64,000 bases of DNA from Rubripirellula tenax. GTDB taxonomy: Bacteria > Planctomycetota > Planctomycetia > Pirellulales > Pirellulaceae. The notes under the pieces are model-generated. The model saw nothing but the letters and a program-made list of their open reading frames with translations. It did not search any database and was not told where the DNA came from. Location of the stretch: assembly GCF_007860125.1 (NCBI RefSeq), contig NZ_SJPW01000008.1, forward strand, positions 372,594-436,593, given 5' to 3'. A program made the translations under genes and the position numbers. This document shows positions 1 to 8,394 of this stretch, piece by piece; the stretch's first letter is position 1; every line of letters starts with the position of its first letter.

Positions 1-666
1 CATGCGATCGATTTCGCTGCCGTCGCCTTTGAACAGTACCGTGTTTTTGATGCCGTAATTCTTTTCGACGAATTCCAAACGCGCTGGATTCATGTCCATG
101 ACACTGACTTCCGCATCCGTCAGCCGGGCAAACTCAAGCGTCGACAGTCCGATCGGTCCCATGCCGATGATCAGCGTGTGATCGCCGCCGGTGGGAGCGC
201 CGCGATCGTTGGCGTGGCAGCCAATCGCCAAAGTTTCGACGAGTGCCAATTGATCAAACGTCAACTTCGATGACGGGTGCAGTTTGTCGGCGCGGACCAA
301 GAACGATTCGCACAGACCGCCGTCGCACATCACTCCGATGACTTTCAAGTTCTGGCAACAATTGATCGCGCCGCGACGGCAGGGGTAGCATTCGCCGCAG
401 TTCATATAGGGTTCGATACTGCAGGCGTCGCCGGCTTTCACATTCTTGACGCCGTCGCCAACCGACACCACCTCCACACCCAATTCGTGACCGGGGATTC
501 GGGGAAAGTCGAAGAACGGGAATTTTCCCAAATAGCAACTGACATCGGTTCCGCAAACACCCATGCGGTGTGTCTTGACCAACGCCATTCCGGGACCCGG
601 TGCTGACGGGGGATCGATGTCGATGGCTTTAAGCGTTTTGACTTCTGAAATTTGAATGGCGCGCAT
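1..666 (-). CDS. Zinc-dependent alcohol/sugar dehydrogenase (3' part cut by window edge)
   Basis: Medium-chain zinc dehydrogenase that oxidises an alcohol or sugar hydroxyl with NAD(P)+. The ATG lies at 666 and the frame stays open to base 1, giving 222 residues of a protein that is normally about 340. Catalytic zinc ligands are visible as Cys38 (VCGTD) and His60-Glu61 (GHE). The structural zinc lobe is present as Cys90, Cys93, Cys96 and Cys104. A nucleotide-binding glycine motif (GMGPIG) follows near residue 172. It lies 48 bases downstream of an amidohydrolase-2 gene on the same strand. Dehydrogenase plus lactonase pairs of this kind are known in L-fucose, L-rhamnose and related sugar oxidation, so an aldose dehydrogenase role is likely, but the substrate is inferred only from context. 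Confidence 0.9.
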   Translation of the reverse strand, partial: MRAIQISEVKTLKAIDIDPPSAPGPGMALVKTHRMGVCGTDVSCYLGKFPFFDFPRIPGHELGVEVVSVGDGVKNVKAGDACSIEPYMNCGECYPCRRGAINCCQNLKVIGVMCDGGLCESFLVRADKLHPSSKLTFDQLALVETLAIGCHANDRGAPTGGDHTLIIGMGPIGLSTLEFARLTDAEVSVMDMNPARLEFVEKNYGIKNTVLFKGDGSEIDRM

Positions 667-714
667 GGAAATTCCGAACGAAGGAAGAAGCAGTTTGAAA
701 TGAGGTGTAAGGCA

Positions 715-1548
715 TCACGCCAGGCGATAAGCCCGAATGGCATTTCCGGCAAAGAACGCTTGTTGTTCGCTGGGGGATAGTTCGCTGGCGAGTTCTCGAA
801 CGACGTCGATCCATTGGTGATAACCAGTCTTGAGGAGGCAGACGGGCCAATCGCTGCCGAACATCAATCGAGCGGGCGTGAAGGCTTCGAGCGCGACGTC
901 CCAGTGGCGACGGATGGTTTCAATGTTCCAAGTCGCGTCGCAGACTTCCGTTGCCACGCCCGAGAACTTGCACATCACGTTCTCGCGACGAGCCAACTCG
1001 CGTACATTGTTTTCCCAATTCTGGTCGAAAGCGCCTGATTGAATCGTCGGCTTGGCGATGTGATCGAGAACCATGTTCAGCGTCGGATGTCGATCGACAA
1101 ATTCGATACTTGCGGGCAATTGTTTGGCGAAGATCAGAATGTCGTAAATCAAATCACGAGTCGCCAGTTGGTTGACACCGCGGTTGAAATCGGCACCCAA
1201 AATGAAGCGGTCGTCGGCCTCGTCTTGAACGACATGGCGAACTCCCTTCAGCCGTGGGTTATCCGCGAATTCGTCCAAAACGTCGGCGACGTTCTGATCC
1301 GCCAACGGGACCCAGCCGACGACGCCACGGATCAGCGGTTCGGTTGTAGCTAGTTCGAGAAGCTCTTTCGTTTCAGCAACCGTTTGTCTCGCTTGCACCG
1401 TCACGAAACCGTCGACATGGTTGGCCGCGGCCAATTCACGCAGTTCTTTCGCTAAAAAGTCTTTGCGAATCACCGACATGGATTCGTCGATCCAGCCGTA
1501 CTCGGCAGTTGAGTATTTCCATAGGTGGTGGTGTGAATCGATCAGCAT
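715..1548 (-). CDS. Amidohydrolase-2 family, sugar lactonase-like hydrolase
   Basis: A 277-residue TIM-barrel metal hydrolase of the amidohydrolase-2 group, which includes L-fuconolactonase and L-rhamnono-lactonase. The N-terminus carries the metal motif DSHHHLW, and the C-terminal part has the FGSDWPV signature whose Asp is the catalytic acid of the family. Length is typical. The start is ATG at 1548. It is the first gene of a probable pair with the downstream zinc dehydrogenase, which suggests oxidation of a sugar to a lactone followed by ring opening. A 2-pyrone or decarboxylase-type amidohydrolase is possible but less likely given the neighbour. Family assignment is firm; the substrate is unknown. 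Confidence 0.85.
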   Translation of the reverse strand: MLIDSHHHLWKYSTAEYGWIDESMSVIRKDFLAKELRELAAANHVDGFVTVQARQTVAETKELLELATTEPLIRGVVGWVPLADQNVADVLDEFADNPRLKGVRHVVQDEADDRFILGADFNRGVNQLATRDLIYDILIFAKQLPASIEFVDRHPTLNMVLDHIAKPTIQSGAFDQNWENNVRELARRENVMCKFSGVATEVCDATWNIETIRRHWDVALEAFTPARLMFGSDWPVCLLKTGYHQWIDVVRELASELSPSEQQAFFAGNAIRAYRLA

Positions 1549-1666
1549 GGTGGGCTAAGAATCAATGAGAGGGGTGGCGGGCGGTCCAACAGGCGAATCC
1601 ATAGGTTATCCGCGAGTCGGGCGTGTCACAATCAAACGAAGCCTAGGCACGGACCTTGGCATCCGG

Positions 1667-1682
1667 GCATCGGATCCGATGC
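1667..1682. repeat. 16-bp perfect palindrome just past the mgtE stop
   Basis: GCATCGGATCCGATGC is a perfect palindrome four bases beyond the mgtE stop codon. Read on the minus strand it could fold at the end of the mgtE transcript, but no T-run follows, so it is not a canonical intrinsic terminator. It may be a 3' stabilising hairpin or a protein-binding site. Confidence 0.35.
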
Positions 1683-1686
1683 GTCA

Positions 1687-3036
1687 TCATCGGATGATCA
1701 AACGGGCAATGTTGATGTAGATCACGATACCCAAAATGTCGACGATTCCCGCGACAAACGGGTTGCTCATCATTGCGGGGTCAAGCCCGAGTCGTTTGAA
1801 CAGAATCGGCAGGGTCGCACCGCACAGGCACCCGCAAACAATGACCGATAAAAGAGTGAACGGGATGACAAGTGCGTCATTGGTGGACGGAGCGATGAAT
1901 AGGGCGACGCTAAACCCGATCAACGACAAAAAACTGCCCAATCCCAGCGACACAATGACTTCACGGCGCAGCACTAGCGGCCAATCTTTGAACCGAACTT
2001 CTCCGCTGGTCATAGCCGTGATGACCAGGGTTGCCGACTGGCTGCCCGAGTTACCGCCCGCACTGATGATCAATGGAATAAACCATACCAGCCACGCGAA
2101 CCGTTCCAAGTCGGTTTCATAGTGACGCAGCGCGAACGCCGTCAGCAGGGCCGCGAAGAAAAGGATCGTTAGCCACAGCCCTCTTTTCCAGCAAAGCGTC
2201 CACAAGCCGACTCGCAAGAAGTTATCTTCCAGCGGTTCGACGGCCGCGATCCGCTGGGCGTCTTCGGCAAGTTCTTCGCGGACAACATCGATCACGTCAT
2301 CGTGCGTGATGATGCCCAAAAGTTGCCGGCCGCTATCGACGACTGGTATCGCCAACAAATTAAATCGCTCGACCTTCTCGGCAACCGATTCTTGATCCTC
2401 CGAAACCAAAACCGCGACGACATCCGATTCCATGATGTCGCCGAGCGTCAGGCTGGGGTGCTTGAGCGACGATACCAGTTGACGTGTTGAAACGATCCCG
2501 CGAAGCAGATTATTTTCATCGACGACGTACAGGTAGTAGATCGTTTCGAGTTCGCTGGATTGGCGCCCGAGCTCATCAAGGGCGTCCTTGACCGTCATGT
2601 GCTCTTCCAGCATCGCAACTTCGCTGGTCATCAGCGCGCCCGCGGTTCCGTCGCTGTACGATTGCAGGCGTTGGATGTCCCGGCGATCGGCGATCGGCAG
2701 CAGCGGCAGAATCTGCTGCGCCCGCTCGGCGGATAATTCCTGGATCAGGTCGACTCGGTCGTCGGCCGGCATTTCCTCGACCAACGCCGCGACTTCGCTC
2801 GCGTCGTGGGTTTCCACCATCGCGAGTTGCCGCTCGTGATCGAAATAGCTGAAGATCTCGGCGCGACGATTTGCCGGCGCGTACTGAAGCACTTCCCAGA
2901 CTTCGTCATTGAAGAGCCCTTCCATAAACTCGGCGGTCCGCCCCGCGTTTAGCGTTTGGCAGAACTCTTCCAATTCAACGCGATTCGCAGCTGCCAACAT
3001 CTCTCGAAGTTCGGGTAGGAAGAGAGTGTTGAACAT
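1687..3036 (-). CDS. mgtE: Magnesium transporter MgtE
   Basis: Inner-membrane Mg2+ channel of the MgtE family, 449 residues, the normal size. The order is the family order: a superhelical acidic N-domain (about residues 20-130), two CBS domains (about 130-260) that sense cytoplasmic Mg2+, a connecting helix, and five membrane helices from about residue 280. The pore signature GGNSGSQSATL lies near residue 330. The last helices hold the conserved DPAMMSNPF and VDILG segments, whose Asp coordinates Mg2+ in characterised MgtE. The start is ATG at 3036. It lies downstream of efp on the same strand, separated by a strongly structured inverted repeat that falls in its leader. I see no standard M-box. 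Confidence 0.96.
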   Translation of the reverse strand: MFNTLFLPELREMLAAANRVELEEFCQTLNAGRTAEFMEGLFNDEVWEVLQYAPANRRAEIFSYFDHERQLAMVETHDASEVAALVEEMPADDRVDLIQELSAERAQQILPLLPIADRRDIQRLQSYSDGTAGALMTSEVAMLEEHMTVKDALDELGRQSSELETIYYLYVVDENNLLRGIVSTRQLVSSLKHPSLTLGDIMESDVVAVLVSEDQESVAEKVERFNLLAIPVVDSGRQLLGIITHDDVIDVVREELAEDAQRIAAVEPLEDNFLRVGLWTLCWKRGLWLTILFFAALLTAFALRHYETDLERFAWLVWFIPLIISAGGNSGSQSATLVITAMTSGEVRFKDWPLVLRREVIVSLGLGSFLSLIGFSVALFIAPSTNDALVIPFTLLSVIVCGCLCGATLPILFKRLGLDPAMMSNPFVAGIVDILGIVIYINIARLIIR

Positions 3037-3089
3037 CGGCGAAATTTCAGTACTGCGATTTCGTGCTTAGGAATGAACGGAAAATAAGC

Positions 3090-3148
3090 GTCCGACCCTT
3101 TTTGTGCGAAGCACCCGAAGGGCCGGTTCCCGGCAAAAGGGGTCGGAC
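3090..3148. repeat. Branched inverted-repeat element between efp and mgtE
   Basis: Outer arms at 3090-3103 (GTCCGACCC then T5) and 3135-3148 (A4GGGGTCGGAC) are almost perfectly complementary. The 31 bases between them fold, on the minus strand, into small hairpins: GCCGG-GAA-CCGGC, CC-TTCG-GG and GTGC-TTC-GCAC. The result is a cruciform or multi-branched element rather than a simple terminator. A T6 run follows the right arm on the plus strand. It may be an interspersed REP-like repeat, a partial terminator between efp and mgtE, or a leader structure of mgtE. No second copy was seen in this window. Confidence 0.6.
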
Positions 3149-3168
3149 ACTTTTTTCTCGCATGGCCC

Positions 3169-3738
3169 TTAGTTGCTGACGCGTTCGACGTACTCGCCGG
3201 TGCGAGTGTCAACCTTGATGACGTTTCCTTCCTTGATGAATCCAGGTACCTGGAATTCGGCGCCGGTTTCGACTTTCGCCGGTTTGGTCACGTTGGTTGC
3301 CGTATCGCCCTTGGTGCCGGGCTGAGTCTCGGTGACTTTCAGTTCGATTTGGTTGGGTGGCTCGACCACGATCGCTTGACCATTGTAAAGCGTCATCGAA
3401 CAGACCATGCCGTCAAGCAGATACTTCCAAATGTCGCCGGCAACGTCAGACGTAACTTCGTACTGTTCGAAACTCTCTTGGTTCATGAACACATAGTCTT
3501 CACCCTGACGATACAGAAACGAAACCGACGTCGTTTCAACGTCGGCCGATTCCAACGAGTCGCCGCCCTTGTAGGTTCGGTCCAGCGAGTTGCCGCGAAC
3601 CAAGTTCTTCAAGCGGCATTTGTACATCGCGTTCCCCTTGCCCGGTTTGACGAAGGTCATTTCCGTCATCAAGTACGGTTCGCCGTCAATTTGGACCTTC
3701 AGGCCCTTTCGAAAGTCACTTGTGTTATAAGTAGCCAT
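3169..3738 (-). CDS. efp: Elongation factor P
   Basis: EF-P, 189 residues, the usual length, with three beta-barrel domains. It binds the ribosome between the P and E sites and relieves stalling at polyproline. The modification loop reads VKPGKGNA with Lys34, exactly the position that is beta-lysylated in E. coli, so this is the lysine type of EF-P. The start chosen is the ATG at 3738 (MATYNTSDFRKG), which matches family N-termini; a longer reading frame upstream has no homology. The divergent neighbour 100 bases away encodes the lysine 2,3-aminomutase EpmB that supplies beta-lysine for this residue. Long proline runs occur elsewhere in the window, as in the TadE-like gene at 33719. Confidence 0.97.
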   Translation of the reverse strand: MATYNTSDFRKGLKVQIDGEPYLMTEMTFVKPGKGNAMYKCRLKNLVRGNSLDRTYKGGDSLESADVETTSVSFLYRQGEDYVFMNQESFEQYEVTSDVAGDIWKYLLDGMVCSMTLYNGQAIVVEPPNQIELKVTETQPGTKGDTATNVTKPAKVETGAEFQVPGFIKEGNVIKVDTRTGEYVERVSN

Positions 3739-3837
3739 GATATTTTGCTGGCTCCGACGGGCGGAGTCGAAGAGAGGAAAAGGGGTGGGGATAACCAATT
3801 GGTCGAAATTCTAGCGGCAACATCGGATCTTGTCCCG

Positions 3838-4830
3838 ATGGGTTCGACGGCAAGCTCACCAGTGAGTTGGCAGACGGCGATGAAACGCGCCATTCGATCC
3901 TCGGTGACGTTGCGTCAGATGCTAGGCCTGGACGCCGAAACTGCGCCAGGGGCAGAGCGAGATTTCCCAACTTTCGTTCCGCTTGAGTATTTCAGCCGCA
4001 TTCGGCCCCGTGATCCCGACGATCCGCTGCTGAAACAGGTGTTGCCCATCGCGGCGGAAGACAAAGTTCAAACGGACGGTTTTTCGTCCGATCCGGTCGG
4101 CGACATGGGTTCGCTGGTCGCCGGCGGTTTGCTGCACAAGTACCACGGCCGCGCCCTGGTGGTAACAACGGGTGCCTGTGGCGTGCATTGTCGCTACTGC
4201 TTTCGTCGCCAATTTCCGTACCACGACGTGGGTTCGCAAAGCGACGACTACCGCCCGGCGATCGACTATCTGCGGTCGGCCACGGAACTGGACGAAGTCA
4301 TCCTCAGCGGCGGCGATCCATTGACCTTGGTCGACCAAAAAATTGACCGGTTGATGTCGGAACTCGAAGCGATCCCACATCTTCGGCGAGTGAGATTCCA
4401 CACCCGGATGCCGATCGTCATTCCCCAGCGGATCACCGACCAACTGATCGACCGGCTTCGCCAAAGCCGGCTGACGACGTGGTTCGTGGTCCACGCCAAC
4501 CATGCGGCGGAATTGGACGATGCGGTACTGAGCCGACTTGCCATGCTGATCGATGCCGGAATCCCTGTACTCAACCAAGCCGTCTTGCTGCGCGGCGTCA
4601 ACGATGATGCTGAAATACTGGCGTCGCTTTGCACGCGTTTGGTCAATCACCGTGTCATGCCGTACTACCTGCATCAACTCGATCGAGTTACCGGGGCGGC
4701 TCACTTCGAAGTCGACGAAGCGGTCGGTCGCGCTTTGATTGCGGAGTTACAGAAACGGTTGCCGGGTTACGCGGTGCCGACTTACGTCGTTGAACAGGCG
4801 GGCGAAGCGTCGAAGACTCGGATACGCTAG
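3838..4830 (+). CDS. epmB: EF-P beta-lysylation protein, lysine 2,3-aminomutase EpmB
   Basis: Radical SAM, PLP-dependent aminomutase of 330 residues that converts L-alpha-lysine to beta-lysine for attachment to EF-P by EpmA. The cluster motif CGVHCRYC (CxxxCxxC) sits near residue 118 and is followed by the FRRQFPY sequence typical of the KamA/EpmB family. The SGGDPL motif comes next. Length agrees with EpmB rather than the longer catabolic KamA. ATG 3838 is preferred because the Trp-containing N-terminal helix follows at the distance seen in EpmB; the frame extends further upstream but antisense to efp. It is divergent from efp, a context that supports the EF-P role. epmA is not in the window. 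Confidence 0.93.
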   Translation: MGSTASSPVSWQTAMKRAIRSSVTLRQMLGLDAETAPGAERDFPTFVPLEYFSRIRPRDPDDPLLKQVLPIAAEDKVQTDGFSSDPVGDMGSLVAGGLLHKYHGRALVVTTGACGVHCRYCFRRQFPYHDVGSQSDDYRPAIDYLRSATELDEVILSGGDPLTLVDQKIDRLMSELEAIPHLRRVRFHTRMPIVIPQRITDQLIDRLRQSRLTTWFVVHANHAAELDDAVLSRLAMLIDAGIPVLNQAVLLRGVNDDAEILASLCTRLVNHRVMPYYLHQLDRVTGAAHFEVDEAVGRALIAELQKRLPGYAVPTYVVEQAGEASKTRIR

Positions 4831-4897
4831 TGGACCATGGCGCGCCGAAGCAAAGGCGCCGCGACTTTCAGTACGACATGATTCGTTCGGAACCCTG

Positions 4898-6535
4898 ATG
4901 TACGTTTTCGAAAATCCCGTTCTTCAGCGAGAGTTGTTGGTCAATCTGCGGACCAATCGCGCGTTCCTGCTGTTGGCGTTCTATCAGTTGTTGCTGGCTG
5001 GCGTTGTTTTGTTGGCATGGCCCACCGACGAACGTCTGGATCTGACGACGAATCCGCCGAGCGCAAAGAAGCTGGTCAATATTTTCTTCCTCGGCCAGTA
5101 CGTGATCGCATCTTTGATGGCGCCCAGTTTTGCGGCGGGCACGATCACGGGCGAAAAAGAACGCCGCACCTACGAGATGCTGCTGGCCAGTCCGCTCAGA
5201 CCCGGGGCGATCGTTTTCGGAAAAATGGTCGCATCTTTGACCCACCTGGGAATGCTGATTCTCGCATCGCTTCCGATCATCGTTTTGTGTTTGCCGCTCG
5301 GCGGCGTCAGCCTTTATGAGGTCTTGGCGGCGTACCTGGGGCTGATCGTTTCGGTAATCCTGTTCGGCGCGATTGGCGTCTTTTGCAGCAGCTATTTTTC
5401 GCGAACCAGCAGTTCGTTGGTGGTCAGCTATCTGTTGATTCTGCCGTTGGTGATGGGCGCGGTCCTGTTTTGGTGGTCGTTGGAGGGTGACGGTGAACTG
5501 CGATTGAAGTTGGCCGTGTTGGTGATCCCGGCGTTCGTGTTGTCAGCGGTGATCTTGATGTGTTCGGCCGCGGCCGGCCGCATGCTGTATCCGCCGGATG
5601 TGGGTAGCGAAGGCAAAGACGTGATCGACTTAGAAAAAGAGTCGGAAGAAGCAGTCGGTTTGGTCATCCAGCCGGACCAATTCCCCGATCGCCTGTTCGC
5701 TCCGCCGAAGAAACAGGAGTTGATGGCGGACGGCACCAATCCGGTCTACGACAAGGAAATGCACAGCGAGATTTTCAGCCAGGGCACGTTGATGCTGCGG
5801 TTGGTGATCCAGATCAGCATGCTGTTGGCGATTCCGTTGATGGGCGTGTTTCTGTTTTGGATGATGGACAAGTGTGCGTGGTTCAGCGTTTATGTGATCG
5901 TCTTCAACATGTTGGTCGGTCCCGTCTTTCTGGCCGGCAGCATGACCAGCGAGCGTGAACGGGAAACGCTAGATCTGTTGTTAACGACGACGCTAACACC
6001 ATGGCAAATTTTGTGGGGCAAGTTCGTCGTCGGTTTCCGGATCTCGGCCGTGTTGACGGGTTTCCTGTTGTGGCCGCTACTCTTAGGAACGGCAATGAAC
6101 ACCAGTTTCTGGACCAATTGGTTGGCGGTGGTCATGATGTTCGCGATCGTCTTGGTCGTGTGCTTGGTGAATGCCGTCGTTGCGTTGACTTCTTCGCTAT
6201 TCAACAAGAAAACGTCGATCGCATTGCTAAGCACCTATATTGTGCTGCTCTTGCTTTACGTCGCGCCGCCGACGGCCATATCCTTGATGCAGATCCTTGA
6301 CTTCGCGCCCGGGTCCATCGCATCGGCCGAATGGGCAGGTGTGACGAGTCCATTTTCGGCACTATTTTCGATCCCCTTGGATGCAAACTTGAAACGCAAT
6401 CCCGATGAAGACTTTGCGAATATCGGGAACTGGAGCATCGTGGCAGGTTATTTCGTTTTCAGCGCCGCGTTGATCGCGGTCACATCGGCCGCGATGATCG
6501 CCCGACTCAGGGCTCGGCGCGGATTGTCCGAGTGA
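4898..6535 (+). CDS. ABC-2 type transporter permease, duplicated
   Basis: Integral membrane protein of 545 residues with about twelve hydrophobic segments arranged as two similar halves. Each half carries the cytoplasmic ABC-2 motif: EKERRTYEMLLASPLRP near residue 85 and ERERETLDLLLTTTLTP near residue 350. This indicates an internal duplication of the ABC-2 permease unit, as seen in NatB/GldF-like exporters. No ATPase gene is adjacent, so the partner must be encoded elsewhere. ATG 4898 starts directly before the conserved YVFENPVLQRELL sequence. The substrate is unknown. Location ahead of the VWA block suggests, but does not prove, a link to envelope biogenesis. Confidence 0.85.
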   Translation: MYVFENPVLQRELLVNLRTNRAFLLLAFYQLLLAGVVLLAWPTDERLDLTTNPPSAKKLVNIFFLGQYVIASLMAPSFAAGTITGEKERRTYEMLLASPLRPGAIVFGKMVASLTHLGMLILASLPIIVLCLPLGGVSLYEVLAAYLGLIVSVILFGAIGVFCSSYFSRTSSSLVVSYLLILPLVMGAVLFWWSLEGDGELRLKLAVLVIPAFVLSAVILMCSAAAGRMLYPPDVGSEGKDVIDLEKESEEAVGLVIQPDQFPDRLFAPPKKQELMADGTNPVYDKEMHSEIFSQGTLMLRLVIQISMLLAIPLMGVFLFWMMDKCAWFSVYVIVFNMLVGPVFLAGSMTSERERETLDLLLTTTLTPWQILWGKFVVGFRISAVLTGFLLWPLLLGTAMNTSFWTNWLAVVMMFAIVLVVCLVNAVVALTSSLFNKKTSIALLSTYIVLLLLYVAPPTAISLMQILDFAPGSIASAEWAGVTSPFSALFSIPLDANLKRNPDEDFANIGNWSIVAGYFVFSAALIAVTSAAMIARLRARRGLSE

Positions 6536-6619
6536 TAGAACGAACGGGAAGCATTTGCAAAAGTACGTTCGGTTTTCCAGCCTGACATGCGGCGATTGTT
6601 TCCGATCGGTCACCCTTGG

Positions 6620-6631
6620 TCAGATACAATG
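6620..6631 (+). promoter_or_regulatory. Repeated 12-mer with -10-like box, upstream copy
   Basis: TCAGATACAATG lies 61 bases before the zinc-ribbon gene at 6693 and is repeated exactly at 7414-7425 before the DUF58 gene. TACAAT resembles a sigma-70 -10 box, but no good -35 box lies at 16-18 bases. The repetition at comparable distances from two start codons is the main evidence. Confidence 0.3.
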
Positions 6632-6692
6632 CCATTTCGAGTCCGCCAAACGGTCCGCTCGTTCTCCGTTCAAAACGCAAGAAGCTTGTGCC

Positions 6693-7376
6693 ATGTCGAT
6701 TCGTCGTATTCAGTGTCCCGGTTGCGATGCAACGTTGAACGTTGCTGCGACCATGACGAACGTCAAGTGTCCGACCTGTGCGACGGTCTGGAATGTCGGC
6801 AACCCAAGTGCTGCTCAGATCAGCGTCACCGCGAAGCAAATGCGCCAGGCCGCTGAACCCGAACCGGTCAAGGACAAGGCCAGCACTCAGAACATGGCAA
6901 TCGTGGCCGGACTTGTCGGTGGTGCGATGGTGCTGCTGGCGTTCATCGGCTTAACAGTCATGATGTTGGGGCAGAGCCCTCCCCCGTCCGCGGCATCGAC
7001 CGAACCCGAGGAAACGATCAAGCCTCGGCAACCCCAGCCCTACCGCGTGGTGAAGTTGCCCGAAGAACAACGGATGCGCATCTATGCCGACTATCGAACG
7101 GTCGCTCGGACGACGGTTGAAACGCCGCTGATCCTTCCACAAGGAACCAGGGCACGTAAGAGCTTGGAAGTCATGTTGGAGAAAACGTACGACCGTGAAT
7201 TGGTGGCCTTTGCGGCGCTCCACGACATCGAAGTCGACGACGTGCAGGAGATCATCAAGGAAGGCGATGCCAAAGTTTGGGACGATCGACCGCGCAGTAA
7301 CGCCGTTCGTGACGGCAAAAGGGTCTATAGCAAGGAAATGAGCGAAGGTTGGGAGAAAAACCCCAACGTAAAGTAG
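6693..7376 (+). CDS. Zinc-ribbon, single-pass membrane protein of unknown function
   Basis: Protein of 227 residues, not recognised beyond its domains. Residues 7-30 form a zinc ribbon (CPGC then CPTC, MJ0042-like), common at the N-terminus of planctomycete regulators and membrane proteins. A hydrophobic segment follows near residues 70-95, then a Pro-rich linker and a charged C-terminal domain of about 110 residues with no motif I know. It would place a cytoplasmic zinc ribbon and an external domain across a membrane. ATG 6693 starts one residue before the conserved IRRIQCPGC. It lies 100 bases upstream of the DUF58 gene and may be co-transcribed. Confidence 0.7.
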   Translation: MSIRRIQCPGCDATLNVAATMTNVKCPTCATVWNVGNPSAAQISVTAKQMRQAAEPEPVKDKASTQNMAIVAGLVGGAMVLLAFIGLTVMMLGQSPPPSAASTEPEETIKPRQPQPYRVVKLPEEQRMRIYADYRTVARTTVETPLILPQGTRARKSLEVMLEKTYDRELVAFAALHDIEVDDVQEIIKEGDAKVWDDRPRSNAVRDGKRVYSKEMSEGWEKNPNVK

Positions 7377-7413
7377 GCACCGACGAGGGCGGAACTCGCT
7401 AGACCACTTCGGC

Positions 7414-7425
7414 TCAGATACAATG
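7414..7425 (+). promoter_or_regulatory. Repeated 12-mer with -10-like box, downstream copy
   Basis: Exact second copy of TCAGATACAATG, 51 bases before the ATG of the DUF58 gene. If it is a -10 element it would give the DUF58-VWA operon its own promoter. No convincing -35 box is visible. Confidence 0.3.
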
Positions 7426-7476
7426 GTGCTGACGCCGCCCGCCTTCTGCCCCCCCTCGCTCGGACCCCCGCCTGCC

Positions 7477-8394
7477 ATGCGAATTCTTGACCTTGTCACG
7501 CCGAAAGAACTTTCGCGCGTTGCCAGGCTACAGTTGCTCGCCCGACAGGTCGTCGAAGGATTCTGTTCCGGTCGTCACCGCTCGCCCCACAAGGGGTTCA
7601 GCGTCGAGTTCAAAGAGCATCGTCCGTACGTCCGCGGCGACGAGTTGCGAAACATTGACTGGAAAGTTTTTGGCAAGAGCGACCGGCTCTACATCCGGGA
7701 GTACGAAGAAGAGACGAACCTTCGTTGCACGCTGTTGGTCGATCGCAGCGGATCGATGCGATACGGCGGCCAGCGGGCCGGCGGGAACAGCCCCGAAGTC
7801 AAAACAAAGTACGATTACGCCCAACAGTTGGCGGCAGCGCTTTCCTACTTGATGTTGGCTCAACAGGACGCGGTCGGACTGATCACATTTGATGATGAAC
7901 CCCGCGACCAGATCCCGACGCGCAGCCGACCATCGCACCTGAAGGCCGTAATGAAGGCGCTCGCAGCGGATGCGACGCGTCGCGAAACCGACTTGGGTGG
8001 CGTCTTTCAAAGAATCGCGTCCAAGCTGGGCCGACGGGGTTTGGTGATTGTCATCTCGGACGGAATGGGCGACGTGGCAAGTATTGCTCGATCGTTGACA
8101 CAGTTTCGATCAAAGAACCACGAGGTGCTTTTTTTCCAGGTGCTCGACCCCGACGAAATGGATTTTCCTTTTTCGGGTCGGATTCAATTTCGCGATCTTG
8201 AAAATGAATCGAACCAGCACGTTGTCGATTCGCAATCGATTCGAGAAGCGTATCTGCAACGGTTAGCCGAACATCAAGCCGAATTGCAGAACGCGTGCCG
8301 ACGCAATCGAGTCGACTTTTTTCCGATCACAACCGATCGACCGTTCGACGATGCGTTGCACGAATACTTTGCGATGCGGAGACGGATTCGGTGA
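7477..8394 (+). CDS. DUF58 domain protein (VWA-like, MoxR partner family)
   Basis: Protein of 305 residues of the DUF58 family. The family hallmark appears in the first third: FKEHRPYVRGDELRNIDWKVF, then a von Willebrand-A-like half with the metal site LVDRSGSM (DxSxS). DUF58 proteins act with MoxR AAA+ ATPases and BatA-type VWA proteins in maturation or quality control of envelope or metal-containing complexes. Here no MoxR gene is adjacent, which is unusual. ATG 7477 (MRILDLVTPKELSRV) is preferred over a longer frame from 7423. The stop overlaps the GTG start of the next gene by four bases, indicating translational coupling. Confidence 0.88.
   Translation: MRILDLVTPKELSRVARLQLLARQVVEGFCSGRHRSPHKGFSVEFKEHRPYVRGDELRNIDWKVFGKSDRLYIREYEEETNLRCTLLVDRSGSMRYGGQRAGGNSPEVKTKYDYAQQLAAALSYLMLAQQDAVGLITFDDEPRDQIPTRSRPSHLKAVMKALAADATRRETDLGGVFQRIASKLGRRGLVIVISDGMGDVASIARSLTQFRSKNHEVLFFQVLDPDEMDFPFSGRIQFRDLENESNQHVVDSQSIREAYLQRLAEHQAELQNACRRNRVDFFPITTDRPFDDALHEYFAMRRRIR

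Noticed and set aside
3037..3168. Mg2+ M-box riboswitch before mgtE
   Set aside because: The leader is only about 130 bases and its structure is a closed inverted repeat that does not resemble the M-box core.
3922..4704. 260-codon minus-strand frame opposite epmB
   Set aside because: No homology and fully antisense to a clear radical SAM gene.
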